A stretch of 64,000 bases of DNA from Pseudomonas nitroreducens (GTDB lineage: Bacteria; Pseudomonadota; Gammaproteobacteria; Pseudomonadales; Pseudomonadaceae): positions 62,001 to 126,000 of the forward strand of contig NZ_JACHLI010000016.1 of assembly GCF_014204515.1 (NCBI RefSeq), given 5' to 3'. The notes under the pieces were generated by a model. It saw only the letters and a list, made by a program, of their open reading frames with translations, was not told the DNA's origin and did not search any database. A program made the position numbers and the translations under genes. Positions 53,968 through 63,119 of the stretch are shown one piece after another (positions within the stretch are counted from its first letter, which is position 1; every line of letters starts with the position of its first letter).

Positions 53968-54981
53968 TCAGCGCGACAAGGTGATACCCAGATAGGCGGC
54001 GTACAGCGCGCCGTTGAGCAGCAGCACCCAGATCGGCAGGCCGCCGCCGCGCTGGGCGTTGATCCGCAGCCAGGCCGCTGCGCCCAGGGTCACCAGCACC
54101 CCGGTGAGCACTTCGATGCGCGGCTGCCAGGGTGTGAGCAGGATGCCGATGGCGGGCAGCAGCGTGCCCTGGAAGACCATGGCGCCGCTGATGTTGCCGA
54201 AGGCCAGGGTGTCCTTGCCGCGGCGCACCCAGAGGATGCTGTTGACCTTCTCCGGCAACTCGGTCGCGATGGGGATGATCAGCAGCGACAGCAGCAGTGC
54301 GGAAATACCCAGGATGTGCGACAGGCCTTCGACGCCATGGATGAAGCCCTTGGCGCCCAGCACCAGCAGGCCCAGGCCCAGCAGCAACTGCAGGAGGATG
54401 GTGGCGAGGTTGGTCGGCAGGCCGATGCGCGACAGGTACATGTGGTGATCGGCCTCGGTACCGTGGCCGTCGTCCACCAGGCTCTGGGACGCGCGGATGG
54501 TCAGGGTGATGTAGCCGACGTAGGTGAGCACCAGCAGCACGCTGAGGGCGATGCGTACGGAGCGCATCTCGGCGGGGACGAACATGGCGATGGTGGCGAA
54601 GCAGAAGGCGACCAGGAAGAAATTCAGGTCGCGCTTGAGCCCCGTGCGCTCTGGGCGGATGCGCCCGAACAGGCCGCGGGCGCGCCAGGCGAAGCAGGCC
54701 ATCAGGCAGGTGGAGAGTGTGGAAAGCATCAGCGGCGCGCCGAGGATGGCGCCCACGCCGACTTCCTCGTTGAGGGTGGCATTGCTGGTGCCGGCGAACA
54801 GGGCCAGCAGCGGGATCAGGGTTTCCGGCAGCGCAGTGCCGACGGCGGCGAACAGTGAGCCGGTGACGCCTTCGGAAATCCCCAGGCGTTCGCCGAAATG
54901 CTCCAGCGCGTTGGTGAAGAGTTCGGCGGCGATCAGGATCACCAGCAGCATGCCGAACAGTTCGAGGATGAAGGTCAGCAT
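53968..54981 (-). CDS. Sodium/calcium exchanger-family cation transporter, likely Mn2+/Ca2+ exporter
   Basis: 337 residues with about 10-11 helices in two inverted halves. Each half has the acidic exchanger motif: GTALPETLIPLL and PIATELPEKVNS. These are the alpha-repeats of the CaCA superfamily. A yybP-ykoY riboswitch immediately upstream indicates control by Mn2+, so Mn2+ export is the most likely role (inference; Ca2+ possible). ATG 54981 has GGAG 8 bp upstream; a longer frame through the riboswitch is ignored. Confidence 0.9.
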   Translation of the reverse strand: MLTFILELFGMLLVILIAAELFTNALEHFGERLGISEGVTGSLFAAVGTALPETLIPLLALFAGTSNATLNEEVGVGAILGAPLMLSTLSTCLMACFAWRARGLFGRIRPERTGLKRDLNFFLVAFCFATIAMFVPAEMRSVRIALSVLLVLTYVGYITLTIRASQSLVDDGHGTEADHHMYLSRIGLPTNLATILLQLLLGLGLLVLGAKGFIHGVEGLSHILGISALLLSLLIIPIATELPEKVNSILWVRRGKDTLAFGNISGAMVFQGTLLPAIGILLTPWQPRIEVLTGVLVTLGAAAWLRINAQRGGGLPIWVLLLNGALYAAYLGITLSR

Positions 54982-55058
54982 GCGCGCAGCTCCAGGCGGA
55001 TGGAGCGAAGAGTGGGGTGGTGCATCACGGTGAAACTCCCGGCCGGTCTTATACCCAT

Positions 55059-55098
55059 GACCACGCGTCTCCCCGGCCGTTGCGGAGATCACGTGGTC
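55059..55098 (-). promoter_or_regulatory. Hairpin downstream of the aptamer (expression platform)
   Basis: On the minus strand GACCACG...TCTCC pairs with GGAGA...CGTGGTC, just after the aptamer's last core bases. It overlaps the aptamer 3' strand, so aptamer and hairpin folds would compete, a standard on/off layout. Confidence 0.6.
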
Positions 55099-55192
55099 AA
55101 AGGTCTTGCCAGGCATGAAGCTGGTAGCGCCATGGCCGGTGGGCCAAGTGTGTTGACGTTACCTCCGCTGAGCGGACGGCTACTCCCCAATG
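55092..55192 (-). promoter_or_regulatory. yybP-ykoY (Mn2+) riboswitch
   Basis: On the minus strand the aptamer shows TTGGGGAGTAGCC (plus 55178-55190), GTCAACACACTTGG, and GGCAAGACCTTTGACC (plus 55094-55110), the two conserved core segments of yybP-ykoY RNAs with the usual spacing of about 80 nt. This family binds Mn2+ and turns on Mn2+ exporters. It lies 110 bp upstream of the exchanger ATG. Confidence 0.9.
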
Positions 55193-55237
55193 ACGGGGCG
55201 CATTCTAGCCGATCGGCCGCTCAGCTCAAGCCGTGGC

Positions 55238-58200
55238 TCACCAGGTATCGATCAGTGGGCGCTTTTTCCCCAGGCGAGCAGCCGGGCGCGGCGTCGAGGC
55301 CAGGCCGCGCAGCAGCCAGCGGCGGGTGTCGGCCGGGTCGATGACGTCGTCGATCTCCAGGTAGCTGGCCATGTTCAACCCCTTGCCGTTGCGGTAGGCG
55401 GCGGCGACCAGTTTGTCGAACAGCGCCTGGCGTTCCTGCGCATCTTCAACGGCGGCCAGCTCCTTGGCGTAGCCCAGGCGGATCGCCCCTTCCAGACCCA
55501 TGGCGCCGAACTCGCCGCTGGGCCAGGCGACGGTGAACAGTGCGGCGTGGAAGCTGCCGGCAGCCATGGCCTGGGCACCTAGGCCATAGCCCTTGCGCAG
55601 CACTACGGTGAAGAAAGGCACGCTGAGGCTCGCGGCGGTGACGAACATGCGCGAGACGTGGCGCACGGTGCCGGTCTTCTCTGCTTCCGGGCCGACCATG
55701 AAGCCGGGGGTGTCGCACAGCGAGATGATCGGCAGGTCGAAGGCATCGCACAGCTGCATGAAGCGCGCGGCCTTGTCGCCGGCCTCGGCGTCGATGGCAC
55801 CGCCCAGATGCATGGGGTTGTTGGCGATCAGGCCGAAGGGTTTGCCTTCGATGCGCACCAGCGCAGTGACCATGCCGGCGGCGAAGTGACGGCGCAGCTC
55901 CAGTACCGAGCCGCTGTCGGCCAGTTGCTCGATGACCTGGCGGATGTCGTAGACGCGCAGGCGGTTCTCCGGCACCGCGTGGCGCAGCCGGCGCTGGTCC
56001 ACGCATTGCCAATCGGCCGTGTCGCCCTGGAAGTAGGCGAGGTACTGGCGGGCGATGCGGGTGGCTTCGGCCTCGTCCTCCACCAGCACGTCGATGACGC
56101 CGTTGGCGCTCTGCACGTCGCTGGGGCCGACTTCCTCGGGGGCGAATTTGCCCAGGCCGCCACCCTCGATCATCGCCGGCCCCGCCATGCCCAGGCTGGT
56201 ATCGCGGGTGGCGATGATCACGTCGCAGCAACCCAGCAACGCGGCGTTGCCGGCGAAGCAGCGACCGGAGACCACGCCCACCAGCGGCACCAGCCCGGAG
56301 AGCCGTGCCAGGCCGACGAAGCTCATGTTGTCCAGCCCGGCCACGCCGACGAAATCGGTGTCGCCCGGCCGCCCGCCACCGCCTTCGGCGTAGAGCACCA
56401 GCGGGATGCGCCATTGCTCGGCGAGATGCAGCATGCGGTCGGTCTTCTTGTGGTTCATCACCCCCTGGGTGCCGGCGAATACCGTGTAGTCGTAGGCCAG
56501 CACCAGGCAGCGCGCCTTCTCGTCGCCGAACTGCGCGGCGTTGATGCTGCCCAGGCCGCTGACCAGGCCGTCGGCAGGGCTGCTGGCGATCAGTTCCTCG
56601 ACGCTGCGACGCCGACGCTGGGCGGCGATGGCCAGCGCGCCGTACTCGATGAAGCTGCCGGCATCGAGCAGGTCGGCGAGGTTTTCGCGGGTGGTGCGCT
56701 TGCCGATCCGGTGGCGCTTGGCGACGGCTTCCGGGCGGCGCTCGTCGAGGCCGATGGCGTGGCGTTCGAGCACTTCGGCGAGGTCGGCGCGAATGGCGTC
56801 GAGATCGATGCTCGCGCTGCTTTCGGCGTCTTGGGCCTGGATGTCCGCCGGCTCGACGAACAACAGGGCATCACCCTCGCCGAGACTGTCGCCGGGCGTG
56901 GCGGCGAGGCTGTGGACGATGCCGCTGGCGCTGGCCTTCACCTCGAATTCCATCTTCATCGCCTCGACTACGGCGATGGTCTGGCCCTGGGCGACGGCAT
57001 CGCCGACCGCCACATCCAGGCTGACCAGTACGCCGGCGCTGGGCGCGGCCAGCGGTATGCAGCCGGCCGGCGTTTCGCTGGCGCGCTGGGGCTCCGCCGC
57101 GGCGCCGGCATGGCTGAAGAAACGGTGCGGGTGGGCGTGATCCTGTGCGCCCAGCAGCGTCGGCAGGTGGTCTTCGATGTAGCGGGTGGTGACCTGGTTT
57201 TCCGCCACGGCCGGCTGGCGCAGCAGGTTGAGCAGCAGCGGGATGTTGCTCGCCACACCCTCCAGGCGGAACTCGCAGAGTGCGCGGTAGGCGCGCTGCA
57301 CCAGCTGTGGATAACCGCCGTTGCCGTGGACGATCAGCTTGGCCAGCAGCGAGTCGTAGCCGGCGCTATTGCGGTAACCGGCGTAGCCGTAGCCATCGAC
57401 CCGCAGGCCGGGGCCGCTGGGCGGCTCGTAGGCGCTCAGGGTGCCGCAGGCGAGATGGGGCGTGCCGTCGCTGGCAAGGCTTTCCAGGTTGATCCGCAGT
57501 TGCACGGCGTGGCCACGCGGCGCGGGAATCTCGGCCTGGGTCAGGTTCAGTTCGGCGAGGCTGGCGCCTGCGGCAATGCGCAGTTGCGCCTGCACCAGGT
57601 CGATGCCGGTCACCGCTTCGGTGACGGTGTGCTCCACCTGCAGGCGCGGGTTGGCTTCCATGAACACGAAGTCGCCGCTGTCTTCGTCCAGCAGGAACTC
57701 GAAGGTGCCCAGGCCGCGATAGTTGACTGCCTCGGCCAGGCGCACGGCGGCGCCGAGGATGGCGCCGCGCAGGCGTGGGTGCAGGTTGGGGCTGGGGGCG
57801 ATTTCCAGCAGCTTCTGGTTGCGCCTTTGCAGGGTGCAGTCGCGCTCCCACAGATGGCTGACGACGCGGCCGTCGCCGATCACCTGCACTTCGATGTGGC
57901 GCGCGCGCTGGATCAGCCTTTCGACATAGAGACGATCGTCGCCAAAGGCCGCACGGGCTTCGGCCTGGCAGCGGGCGTAGGCCTCGGCGATTTCTTCGAT
58001 GCTGCGTACCGCGCGCATGCCGCGGCCGCCGCCGCCGGCCAGGGCCTTGATCATCATGCCGGCGCCAGCAGGCAGTTCGCCGAAGAAGCGCTCGGCGTCT
58101 TCCTGCGAGGTGGCGCGGTTGCTGCCGGCGGCCAGCGCCACGCCGTGGTCACGGGCCAGGTCGCGGGCGCGGGCCTTGTCACCGAAGACGTCGAGCACGT

Positions 58201-58522
58201 CCGCCGAGGGCCCGACGAAGGTGAGGCCAGCGGCGTCGCAGCGGCGCGCGAAGCCGGCGTTCTCGGAAAGGAAGCCATAGCCTGGGTGCACCGCATCGCA
58301 ACCCTGCGCCAGGGCGATGTCGATGATCTGCTGCTGGTCGAGATAGGCGCTGGCACCACGCCCTCTCAGCGCGGCCGCCTGGTCGGCCTGTCGCGTGTGC
58401 AGCGAGGTAGCGTCGTCCTCGGCGTAGATCGCCAGCGTCTGGATACCCAGCTCGGCGGCGGCGCGGGCAATGCGGATGGCGATCTCGCCACGGTTGGCGA
58501 TAAGCAGGCGGGAGACGGGCAT
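55238..58522 (-). CDS. Single-chain acyl-CoA carboxylase (biotin carboxylase-BCCP-carboxyltransferase)
   Basis: 1094 residues. Residues 1-450 are biotin carboxylase (LLIANRGEIAIRIARAA; ATP-grasp KALAGGGGRGMRAV; EANPRLQVEHTVTE). Residues about 485-560 are the biotinyl domain with VVEAMKMEF, biotin Lys523. The C-terminal 540 residues are a fused alpha/beta carboxyltransferase (GVVSGRCFAGNA, DTPGFMVG). It carboxylates an acyl-CoA; the substrate (acetyl-, propionyl- or a branched acyl-CoA) is unknown. ATG 58522 is chosen because the family start follows at residue 4; an upstream ATG at 58564 adds 14 odd residues. Confidence 0.92.
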   Translation of the reverse strand: MPVSRLLIANRGEIAIRIARAAAELGIQTLAIYAEDDATSLHTRQADQAAALRGRGASAYLDQQQIIDIALAQGCDAVHPGYGFLSENAGFARRCDAAGLTFVGPSADVLDVFGDKARARDLARDHGVALAAGSNRATSQEDAERFFGELPAGAGMMIKALAGGGGRGMRAVRSIEEIAEAYARCQAEARAAFGDDRLYVERLIQRARHIEVQVIGDGRVVSHLWERDCTLQRRNQKLLEIAPSPNLHPRLRGAILGAAVRLAEAVNYRGLGTFEFLLDEDSGDFVFMEANPRLQVEHTVTEAVTGIDLVQAQLRIAAGASLAELNLTQAEIPAPRGHAVQLRINLESLASDGTPHLACGTLSAYEPPSGPGLRVDGYGYAGYRNSAGYDSLLAKLIVHGNGGYPQLVQRAYRALCEFRLEGVASNIPLLLNLLRQPAVAENQVTTRYIEDHLPTLLGAQDHAHPHRFFSHAGAAAEPQRASETPAGCIPLAAPSAGVLVSLDVAVGDAVAQGQTIAVVEAMKMEFEVKASASGIVHSLAATPGDSLGEGDALLFVEPADIQAQDAESSASIDLDAIRADLAEVLERHAIGLDERRPEAVAKRHRIGKRTTRENLADLLDAGSFIEYGALAIAAQRRRRSVEELIASSPADGLVSGLGSINAAQFGDEKARCLVLAYDYTVFAGTQGVMNHKKTDRMLHLAEQWRIPLVLYAEGGGGRPGDTDFVGVAGLDNMSFVGLARLSGLVPLVGVVSGRCFAGNAALLGCCDVIIATRDTSLGMAGPAMIEGGGLGKFAPEEVGPSDVQSANGVIDVLVEDEAEATRIARQYLAYFQGDTADWQCVDQRRLRHAVPENRLRVYDIRQVIEQLADSGSVLELRRHFAAGMVTALVRIEGKPFGLIANNPMHLGGAIDAEAGDKAARFMQLCDAFDLPIISLCDTPGFMVGPEAEKTGTVRHVSRMFVTAASLSVPFFTVVLRKGYGLGAQAMAAGSFHAALFTVAWPSGEFGAMGLEGAIRLGYAKELAAVEDAQERQALFDKLVAAAYRNGKGLNMASYLEIDDVIDPADTRRWLLRGLASTPRPAARLGKKRPLIDTW

Positions 58523-58662
58523 GGCGATTCCGGTTGTGATTCTTGTGGTCGGGAATCGCACCATCTTAGGGAGCGGGCGGGGCGGGGGAACGAACTGCGG
58601 CCTCGCGAATGCCGATGGCTTCGCGCGCCTTATGGAGCTACTGCGGCGCGATGGCGGGGCTG

Positions 58663-58691
58663 GCGACGATCGGCGCCGGGCCGATCGTCGC
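58663..58691. other. Strong GC hairpin
   Basis: GCGACGATCGGC and GCCGATCGTCGC form a 12-bp stem with a 5-nt loop, just downstream of the small periplasmic gene. No T-run on either strand. Confidence 0.5.
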
Positions 58692-58699
58692 GTCGGGGA

Positions 58700-58960
58700 T
58701 CACCCGTTGGCCCCACCATCACTGGTCTGCTTGAGCAGTTTCAGGGCTTTTTCGGTGTCGGCGATGCAGGCCTTGGTGTCGCCGGAGGATTGCGCCTTGG
58801 CAGCGGTTTCCTGCAGGCGCATGGCCTGTTCCTGGAGCTGGGTGTTGTTGGTGGATTTCACCGCATCGTCGACTTTCTGCAGGTTGTCGCTGCACAGGTC
58901 GGCGGCGAACGCGGGGGACGCCAGCAGGGCGGCGGTAATGAGCAGGGCGGTGCGTTTCAT
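58700..58960 (-). CDS. Small periplasmic protein, unknown
   Basis: 86 residues. The signal peptide ends at AFA-ADL (residues 1-19), the mature part is a helical chain with two Cys (C23 and C64), perhaps a disulphide, and heptad-like QLQEQAMRLQETAAKA. ATG with GGAG upstream (AGGAGTACC). No family is recognised. It lies 91 bp downstream of pmrB on the same strand and might be read from the same transcript. Confidence 0.78.
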   Translation of the reverse strand: MKRTALLITAALLASPAFAADLCSDNLQKVDDAVKSTNNTQLQEQAMRLQETAAKAQSSGDTKACIADTEKALKLLKQTSDGGANG

Positions 58961-59051
58961 GGCGGTACTCCTGTCAACGTGGACCGGTTGTCACGGACCG
59001 CATGAGCGGACCGTACAGGGTGGACCGGCGGATTTCCCGTCGCGTTCAGCT

Positions 59052-60449
59052 TTATTGGCTGGCGCTGGTCGGGAGTTCCACGCACACGCCCAGGCCGCGG
59101 CCGTCCAGCCCTTCGTGCAGGCTGATGCGACCGTGGTGGATTTCCACGATGCGTTTGACGATTGGCAGACCCAGGCCGCTGCCGGGGCTGCTGGAGACGC
59201 TCGGGCTGCGGTAGAAGCGGGTGAAGATTGCCGCATGCTCGGCCGGCGCGACGCCAGGGCCGTTGTCGCGGACCCAGAGGGCGACCTGTTGCTCGTCGCT
59301 GTTCAGGGTCACTTCCACGCGGCCACCTTCGGGGGTGTAGCGTAGGGCATTGCCGACCAGGTTGGTCAGCATCAGCTCCAGCCAGGGGGCGACGCCCTGC
59401 AGGCTGGCACCCTGGCTGTCGAAGGTCAGGTCGATGCCCTTGTCGATGGCCTGGGGCGCCAGTTCGGCGATGGTGTCCTCGGCCAGCAAGCCGAGGTTCA
59501 GCGGGCGGAAGATTTCGTGCAGCTCCTCGGCGTCCAGGCGGGCCAGCAGGAGGATCTGCTCCATCAGCGCACTGATGCGTTCCACACTACGGCTGACCTG
59601 CTGCAGGCCATGGGCGTGGGCGGCCGGGTCGGCGGAGCGCAGCGCCACCTGGGCGTGGGTGCGCAGGCTGGCCAACGGCGTGCGGATTTCATGGGCGGCA
59701 TCGCTGGTCAGGCGGCGCTCGGCCTCCATTGCGGTATTCAGGCGTTCCAGCAGCAGGTTGAGCTCGCCGACCAGGCTGTGCACTTCCACCGGAGCGCGGC
59801 TCAGCGCCAGGGGATGCAGGCTGTGGGCGCTGCGCTGGTGCACCTGCTCGATCAGGCTGCGCAGCGGCGCCAGGCCCTGGCGCACGCCGAACCAGACCAG
59901 CACGGCGAACAGCGGCAGCGCCAGCAGCAGCGGGAACAGTGCGCTGAACAGCAGCAGGCGCAGGGTCTTGGAGCGGTAGTGCAGGTCTTCGAAGACCCAG
60001 ATTCGGACCTGGTCGGCACCGGAGGACTCGATCTGCAGCACCCGGTAGTTCACGCCGTCCTGCTGCAGGTCGGAGAAGCCCAGCGGTAGGTGGTCCAGGC
60101 CTTGCGGCGCGCGCTCGGTGGTGAGCAGCGGCTCGCCCAGGTACCAGATGGAGTAGCCCAGGGTCGCTTCGCGGTGGATCAGCGGCAGGCCTTCGATGGC
60201 CTTGCGGCTGCGCGAGAGAATCTCGCCGGGCGGCGTCGGCGCGGCGTCGACGGAGTCGGCGATGTCGACCAGGCTCAGGGCGGCCTGGCCGAAGTCGATC
60301 ATGTCCTGGTCGTAGAGGTGGTTCACCTGCTGGCGGGTCAGGTGGTAGGTGAACAGGCCGGCGACCAGCCAGAGCAGGGAGACGCCGCCGATCAGGGTCA
60401 GCAGCAGGCGCCGGCTGATGGAGCCGGCGCGGCGTGGCGGGGTGTTCAA
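59052..60449 (-). CDS. pmrB: Sensor histidine kinase of the PmrA/PmrB system
   Basis: 465 residues. Two membrane helices (about 14-34 and 163-187) flank a periplasmic region of 125 residues. The HisKA helix carries His253 (DAAHEIRTPLA). ATPase motifs are NLVGNALRYTP (N), VRDNGPGV (G1), FTRFYR (F) and GSGLGLPIV (G2). PmrB senses cations and polymyxin-like peptides and phosphorylates PmrA. The identification as PmrB relies on the neighbour PmrA and the speDE genes upstream. Overlaps pmrA by 4 bp. Confidence 0.85.
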   Translation of the reverse strand: MNTPPRRAGSISRRLLLTLIGGVSLLWLVAGLFTYHLTRQQVNHLYDQDMIDFGQAALSLVDIADSVDAAPTPPGEILSRSRKAIEGLPLIHREATLGYSIWYLGEPLLTTERAPQGLDHLPLGFSDLQQDGVNYRVLQIESSGADQVRIWVFEDLHYRSKTLRLLLFSALFPLLLALPLFAVLVWFGVRQGLAPLRSLIEQVHQRSAHSLHPLALSRAPVEVHSLVGELNLLLERLNTAMEAERRLTSDAAHEIRTPLASLRTHAQVALRSADPAAHAHGLQQVSRSVERISALMEQILLLARLDAEELHEIFRPLNLGLLAEDTIAELAPQAIDKGIDLTFDSQGASLQGVAPWLELMLTNLVGNALRYTPEGGRVEVTLNSDEQQVALWVRDNGPGVAPAEHAAIFTRFYRSPSVSSSPGSGLGLPIVKRIVEIHHGRISLHEGLDGRGLGVCVELPTSASQ

Positions 60450-61123
60450 GCTCGGCGGGCGCCGTCGGGACGGTCGATGCCGTAGCCGATGCCACGCACG
60501 GTGCGGATCAGGCTGTTGCCCAGCTTGCGCCGCAGGTGGTGGATATGGACTTCGATGGCATTGCTCTCCAGGTCTCCATCCCAGCCGTACAGCGCTTCCA
60601 CCAGCCGCGCGCGCGACAGCACCTTGCCGCGCTGCTCCAGCAGCAGGCGCAGCAGGGCGTATTCGCGCGGGGCCAGGTCCACCGGCTCGCCACCCAGGCT
60701 GACCTGATGGGTAGCCGGGTCCAGCGTCAGGTCGCCGTGTTGCAGCAGCGGAATGGCGCGACCGGTGTGGCGGCGGGTGAGGGCACGGACGCGGGCGAGC
60801 AGTTCGTCGAGGTCGAAGGGTTTGGTCAGGTAGTCGTCGGCGCCGGCGTCGAGGCCGGCCACGCGGTCGGCCACCTTGTCGCGCGCGGTAAGGATCAGCA
60901 CGGGCGTGAGGTCGCCGCGCCGGCGCAGGCCGCGCAGCACTTCCAGGCCGTCCTTGCGCGGCAGGCCGAGGTCCAGCACCAGCAGGTCGAACTCATCGGT
61001 CTCCAGCGCCTGTTCGGCGGCCACGCCGTCGCTGACCCAGTCTACGGTGTCGCCTTCCAGGCCCAGGCCGGCGCGAATGCCATCACCCAGCAGTTGGTCG
61101 TCTTCGACCAGTAATATTCTCAT
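60446..61123 (-). CDS. pmrA: Response regulator PmrA (OmpR class)
   Basis: 225 residues. Receiver domain with D51 (VLDLGLP) and K101 (TKPFD), winged-helix output with REYALLRLLLEQ and SNAIEVHIHHLRRKLG. The sequence agrees closely with what I recall of P. aeruginosa PmrA. It activates lipid A aminoarabinose genes and its own operon. ATG 61123 has GAGG 6 bp upstream and lies 11 bp after the DUF155 gene, hence the same operon. Confidence 0.9.
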   Translation of the reverse strand: MRILLVEDDQLLGDGIRAGLGLEGDTVDWVSDGVAAEQALETDEFDLLVLDLGLPRKDGLEVLRGLRRRGDLTPVLILTARDKVADRVAGLDAGADDYLTKPFDLDELLARVRALTRRHTGRAIPLLQHGDLTLDPATHQVSLGGEPVDLAPREYALLRLLLEQRGKVLSRARLVEALYGWDGDLESNAIEVHIHHLRRKLGNSLIRTVRGIGYGIDRPDGARRA

Positions 61124-61134
61124 CTCAGCCTCGT

Positions 61135-61995
61135 TCAGCGCTTCCACAGTTCCCAGAGGCTCATGCCGGCCTCGATCAGCAGGATGGCGACGATCAGCCA
61201 TTCGACTTGCAACTCGCGCCGGAAGTAACGGTACTCGCTGAGTCGGTCGGTGGCTAACTCGTACAGATCCTGAAGTACTTCGATGCGCTCATCCAGTGCT
61301 GCCAGTCGATCATGGGTATTGGCTTGCACGGCCAGTTCGTTGTAAAGACGCTGGATGGGCCCCGCCAAGTGTCGCGGCGGCGTTTCCAGGTGCGCTTCAA
61401 CCCTTACGAACGCCATGCGCCACGATGTAGTGCTTTGAACGCAGCCGTTGATCTGTCCTTGGCGGGCCAGGTCCCGGCGAGCGACCTGGTGGGTCAGTCT
61501 GATGTGATCGGCCGCCGGGAGCCAGGCCGCTGCGACCGCCTGTTCCAGTAGCCGAAGGCGATATTCATACCATGCAAACGCTATCAGGCCATCGAGTAGT
61601 TCGTCATAGCGCTCTGCATTTCCGATAACCACTGCGCGGCCAGGTCGCCAGAGCACGCGCTCACCGAACGAGGGCGCTTCCAGTACAGGGGAGGAGTCGT
61701 GCAGCTCCTCGCCCATCCACGCTTCCAGACCTTGTCTCCAGCCTAGGCTGGTGTGCAGTCCGCCTCGCGCGAAAATGACGCAGAGCTCGTTATCCTCGAA
61801 GGCGGCAGGCAGCGCTGAGCCTTCCGCCAACTCCTGGTATCGAGCCAGTACCGCCAGCGCCGGCTGCGGGTCGCGCAGCCGGGCGAGGATGGGGAATGCA
61901 GAGGTCTCGGCCGTCGGTACGAAGCGCACCCGGTAACTCAGGCAGGGGGCGATGCAGGCTTTCAATACCGGCCGAGTGACGAGGGCCGTCGTCAT
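61135..61995 (-). CDS. DUF155/RMD1-like tail-anchored membrane protein of the speDE-pmrAB operon
   Basis: 286 residues. The C-terminal region ERIEVLQDLYELATDRLSEYRYFRRELQ is followed by one hydrophobic helix (VEWLIVAILLIEAGMSLWELW), the typical ending of DUF155/RMD1/YagE-family proteins. The N-terminal domain contains ELCVIFARGG, the worn family core. Role unknown. ATG 61995 is chosen; further upstream codons overlap the speE gene. It overlaps or abuts speE closely and probably joins the polyamine/lipid A response. Confidence 0.75.
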   Translation of the reverse strand: MTTALVTRPVLKACIAPCLSYRVRFVPTAETSAFPILARLRDPQPALAVLARYQELAEGSALPAAFEDNELCVIFARGGLHTSLGWRQGLEAWMGEELHDSSPVLEAPSFGERVLWRPGRAVVIGNAERYDELLDGLIAFAWYEYRLRLLEQAVAAAWLPAADHIRLTHQVARRDLARQGQINGCVQSTTSWRMAFVRVEAHLETPPRHLAGPIQRLYNELAVQANTHDRLAALDERIEVLQDLYELATDRLSEYRYFRRELQVEWLIVAILLIEAGMSLWELWKR

Positions 61996-61997
61996 TG

Positions 61998-63119
61998 TCA
62001 GTGACCCGGTAGTGCGGGGAACTGAGCCGGGCCGAACTCGATCTCTTCGATATCCGGTGGCGCCACGAAAGTTACGCCGTCTTCCAGGACGGGGCCGGGT
62101 TGGGCCAGCAGAAAGCGGGTTTCGCGATCCATGACGAAGCATGCCTTCAGAAATGCACCGTCCAGATGGTCAAGCCAGAGTGGCCCTAGTTTGAAATCTG
62201 CGCGCCGATCAATGTCCTCTGCACTCCACGCGCTGGGGTCGAACCAGTTCGATGCCAGCAGGAAACCCCACGACGAAAGAAACGAGGGAATCGGGCAGCG
62301 GTAGCTATGCACCTGATCGAATACGCATCGCAGGGTCCGCGCCAGTGCGGCGTGTGGCTTGTCATCGGAATGGGAGAACTCCAGCCCCTGTATGGCGACG
62401 ATGCCACCGGGGCGCAGTCGAGTAGTCAGCAACTCGTAGAATTGGCGGGTGTAGAGCGCCTGCGCCGGTCCGTTGTCGAGCATATCGACCACGTCGATGA
62501 TCACGACGTCGTAGAGCGATGAGTCCTGTTCCAGGAAGGCGCGGCCGTCTTCAGCGACGAATTCGCAGCGGGGGTCGTCAAAGGCGCCCTGGTGCCACTG
62601 ATGCAGATACTCGCGGCATAACTCCACCAGTTCCTGATCGAGATCGACCATCACGGCGCGCCGTACACTGGCGTGGGCGAGGACTTCTCTCAATGTCGCG
62701 CCTTCGCCTCCGCCAATGATCAGCACATCGCGAGGCTTGTCATGAGCGAGCATCGCCGGCTGCACCAGCAGTTCGTGATACAGCGATTCGTCAGATTCTG
62801 CGCTCTGGATTGCACCATCGAGCATCAGCACGCGATCGTAGTTGTAAGTGTCGGCGATCAGAACATTCTGCCAGCGTGTACGGCCTTGAAAGACCACGCG
62901 CCGCAGCCGATAGAGATACTGATCGAAAGGATCGCTGCTCTCGACGAAGGTGGTCGCACCGTCTCCCTCCACCTCCGGGTCAGGGGGATAGAAGTAGAAG
63001 TGATTCGGCGGTAGCGGCGGGAGGTGGGCGGCCTCTTCGGCTGGTACGAGTCCCGACAGGTCCACCTGATAGCGCAGGTTGTCGGCGTTCAGTATCTGGG
63101 AAAGAAGGGAGTTGGCCAT
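61998..63119 (-). CDS. speE: Spermidine synthase-like aminopropyltransferase
   Basis: 373 residues. SAM/decarboxylated-SAM site GGGEGATLREVLAH, acidic motif MVDLDQELVELC and IDVVDMLDNGPAQALYTRQFYE fit spermidine synthase. The N-terminal 90 residues are longer than in plain SpeE, as in the PA4774-type enzyme (recalled). It makes surface-associated spermidine from putrescine. The start at 63119 follows the speD stop (TGATG); the ATG at 63122 is also possible. Confidence 0.9.
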   Translation of the reverse strand: MANSLLSQILNADNLRYQVDLSGLVPAEEAAHLPPLPPNHFYFYPPDPEVEGDGATTFVESSDPFDQYLYRLRRVVFQGRTRWQNVLIADTYNYDRVLMLDGAIQSAESDESLYHELLVQPAMLAHDKPRDVLIIGGGEGATLREVLAHASVRRAVMVDLDQELVELCREYLHQWHQGAFDDPRCEFVAEDGRAFLEQDSSLYDVVIIDVVDMLDNGPAQALYTRQFYELLTTRLRPGGIVAIQGLEFSHSDDKPHAALARTLRCVFDQVHSYRCPIPSFLSSWGFLLASNWFDPSAWSAEDIDRRADFKLGPLWLDHLDGAFLKACFVMDRETRFLLAQPGPVLEDGVTFVAPPDIEEIEFGPAQFPALPGH

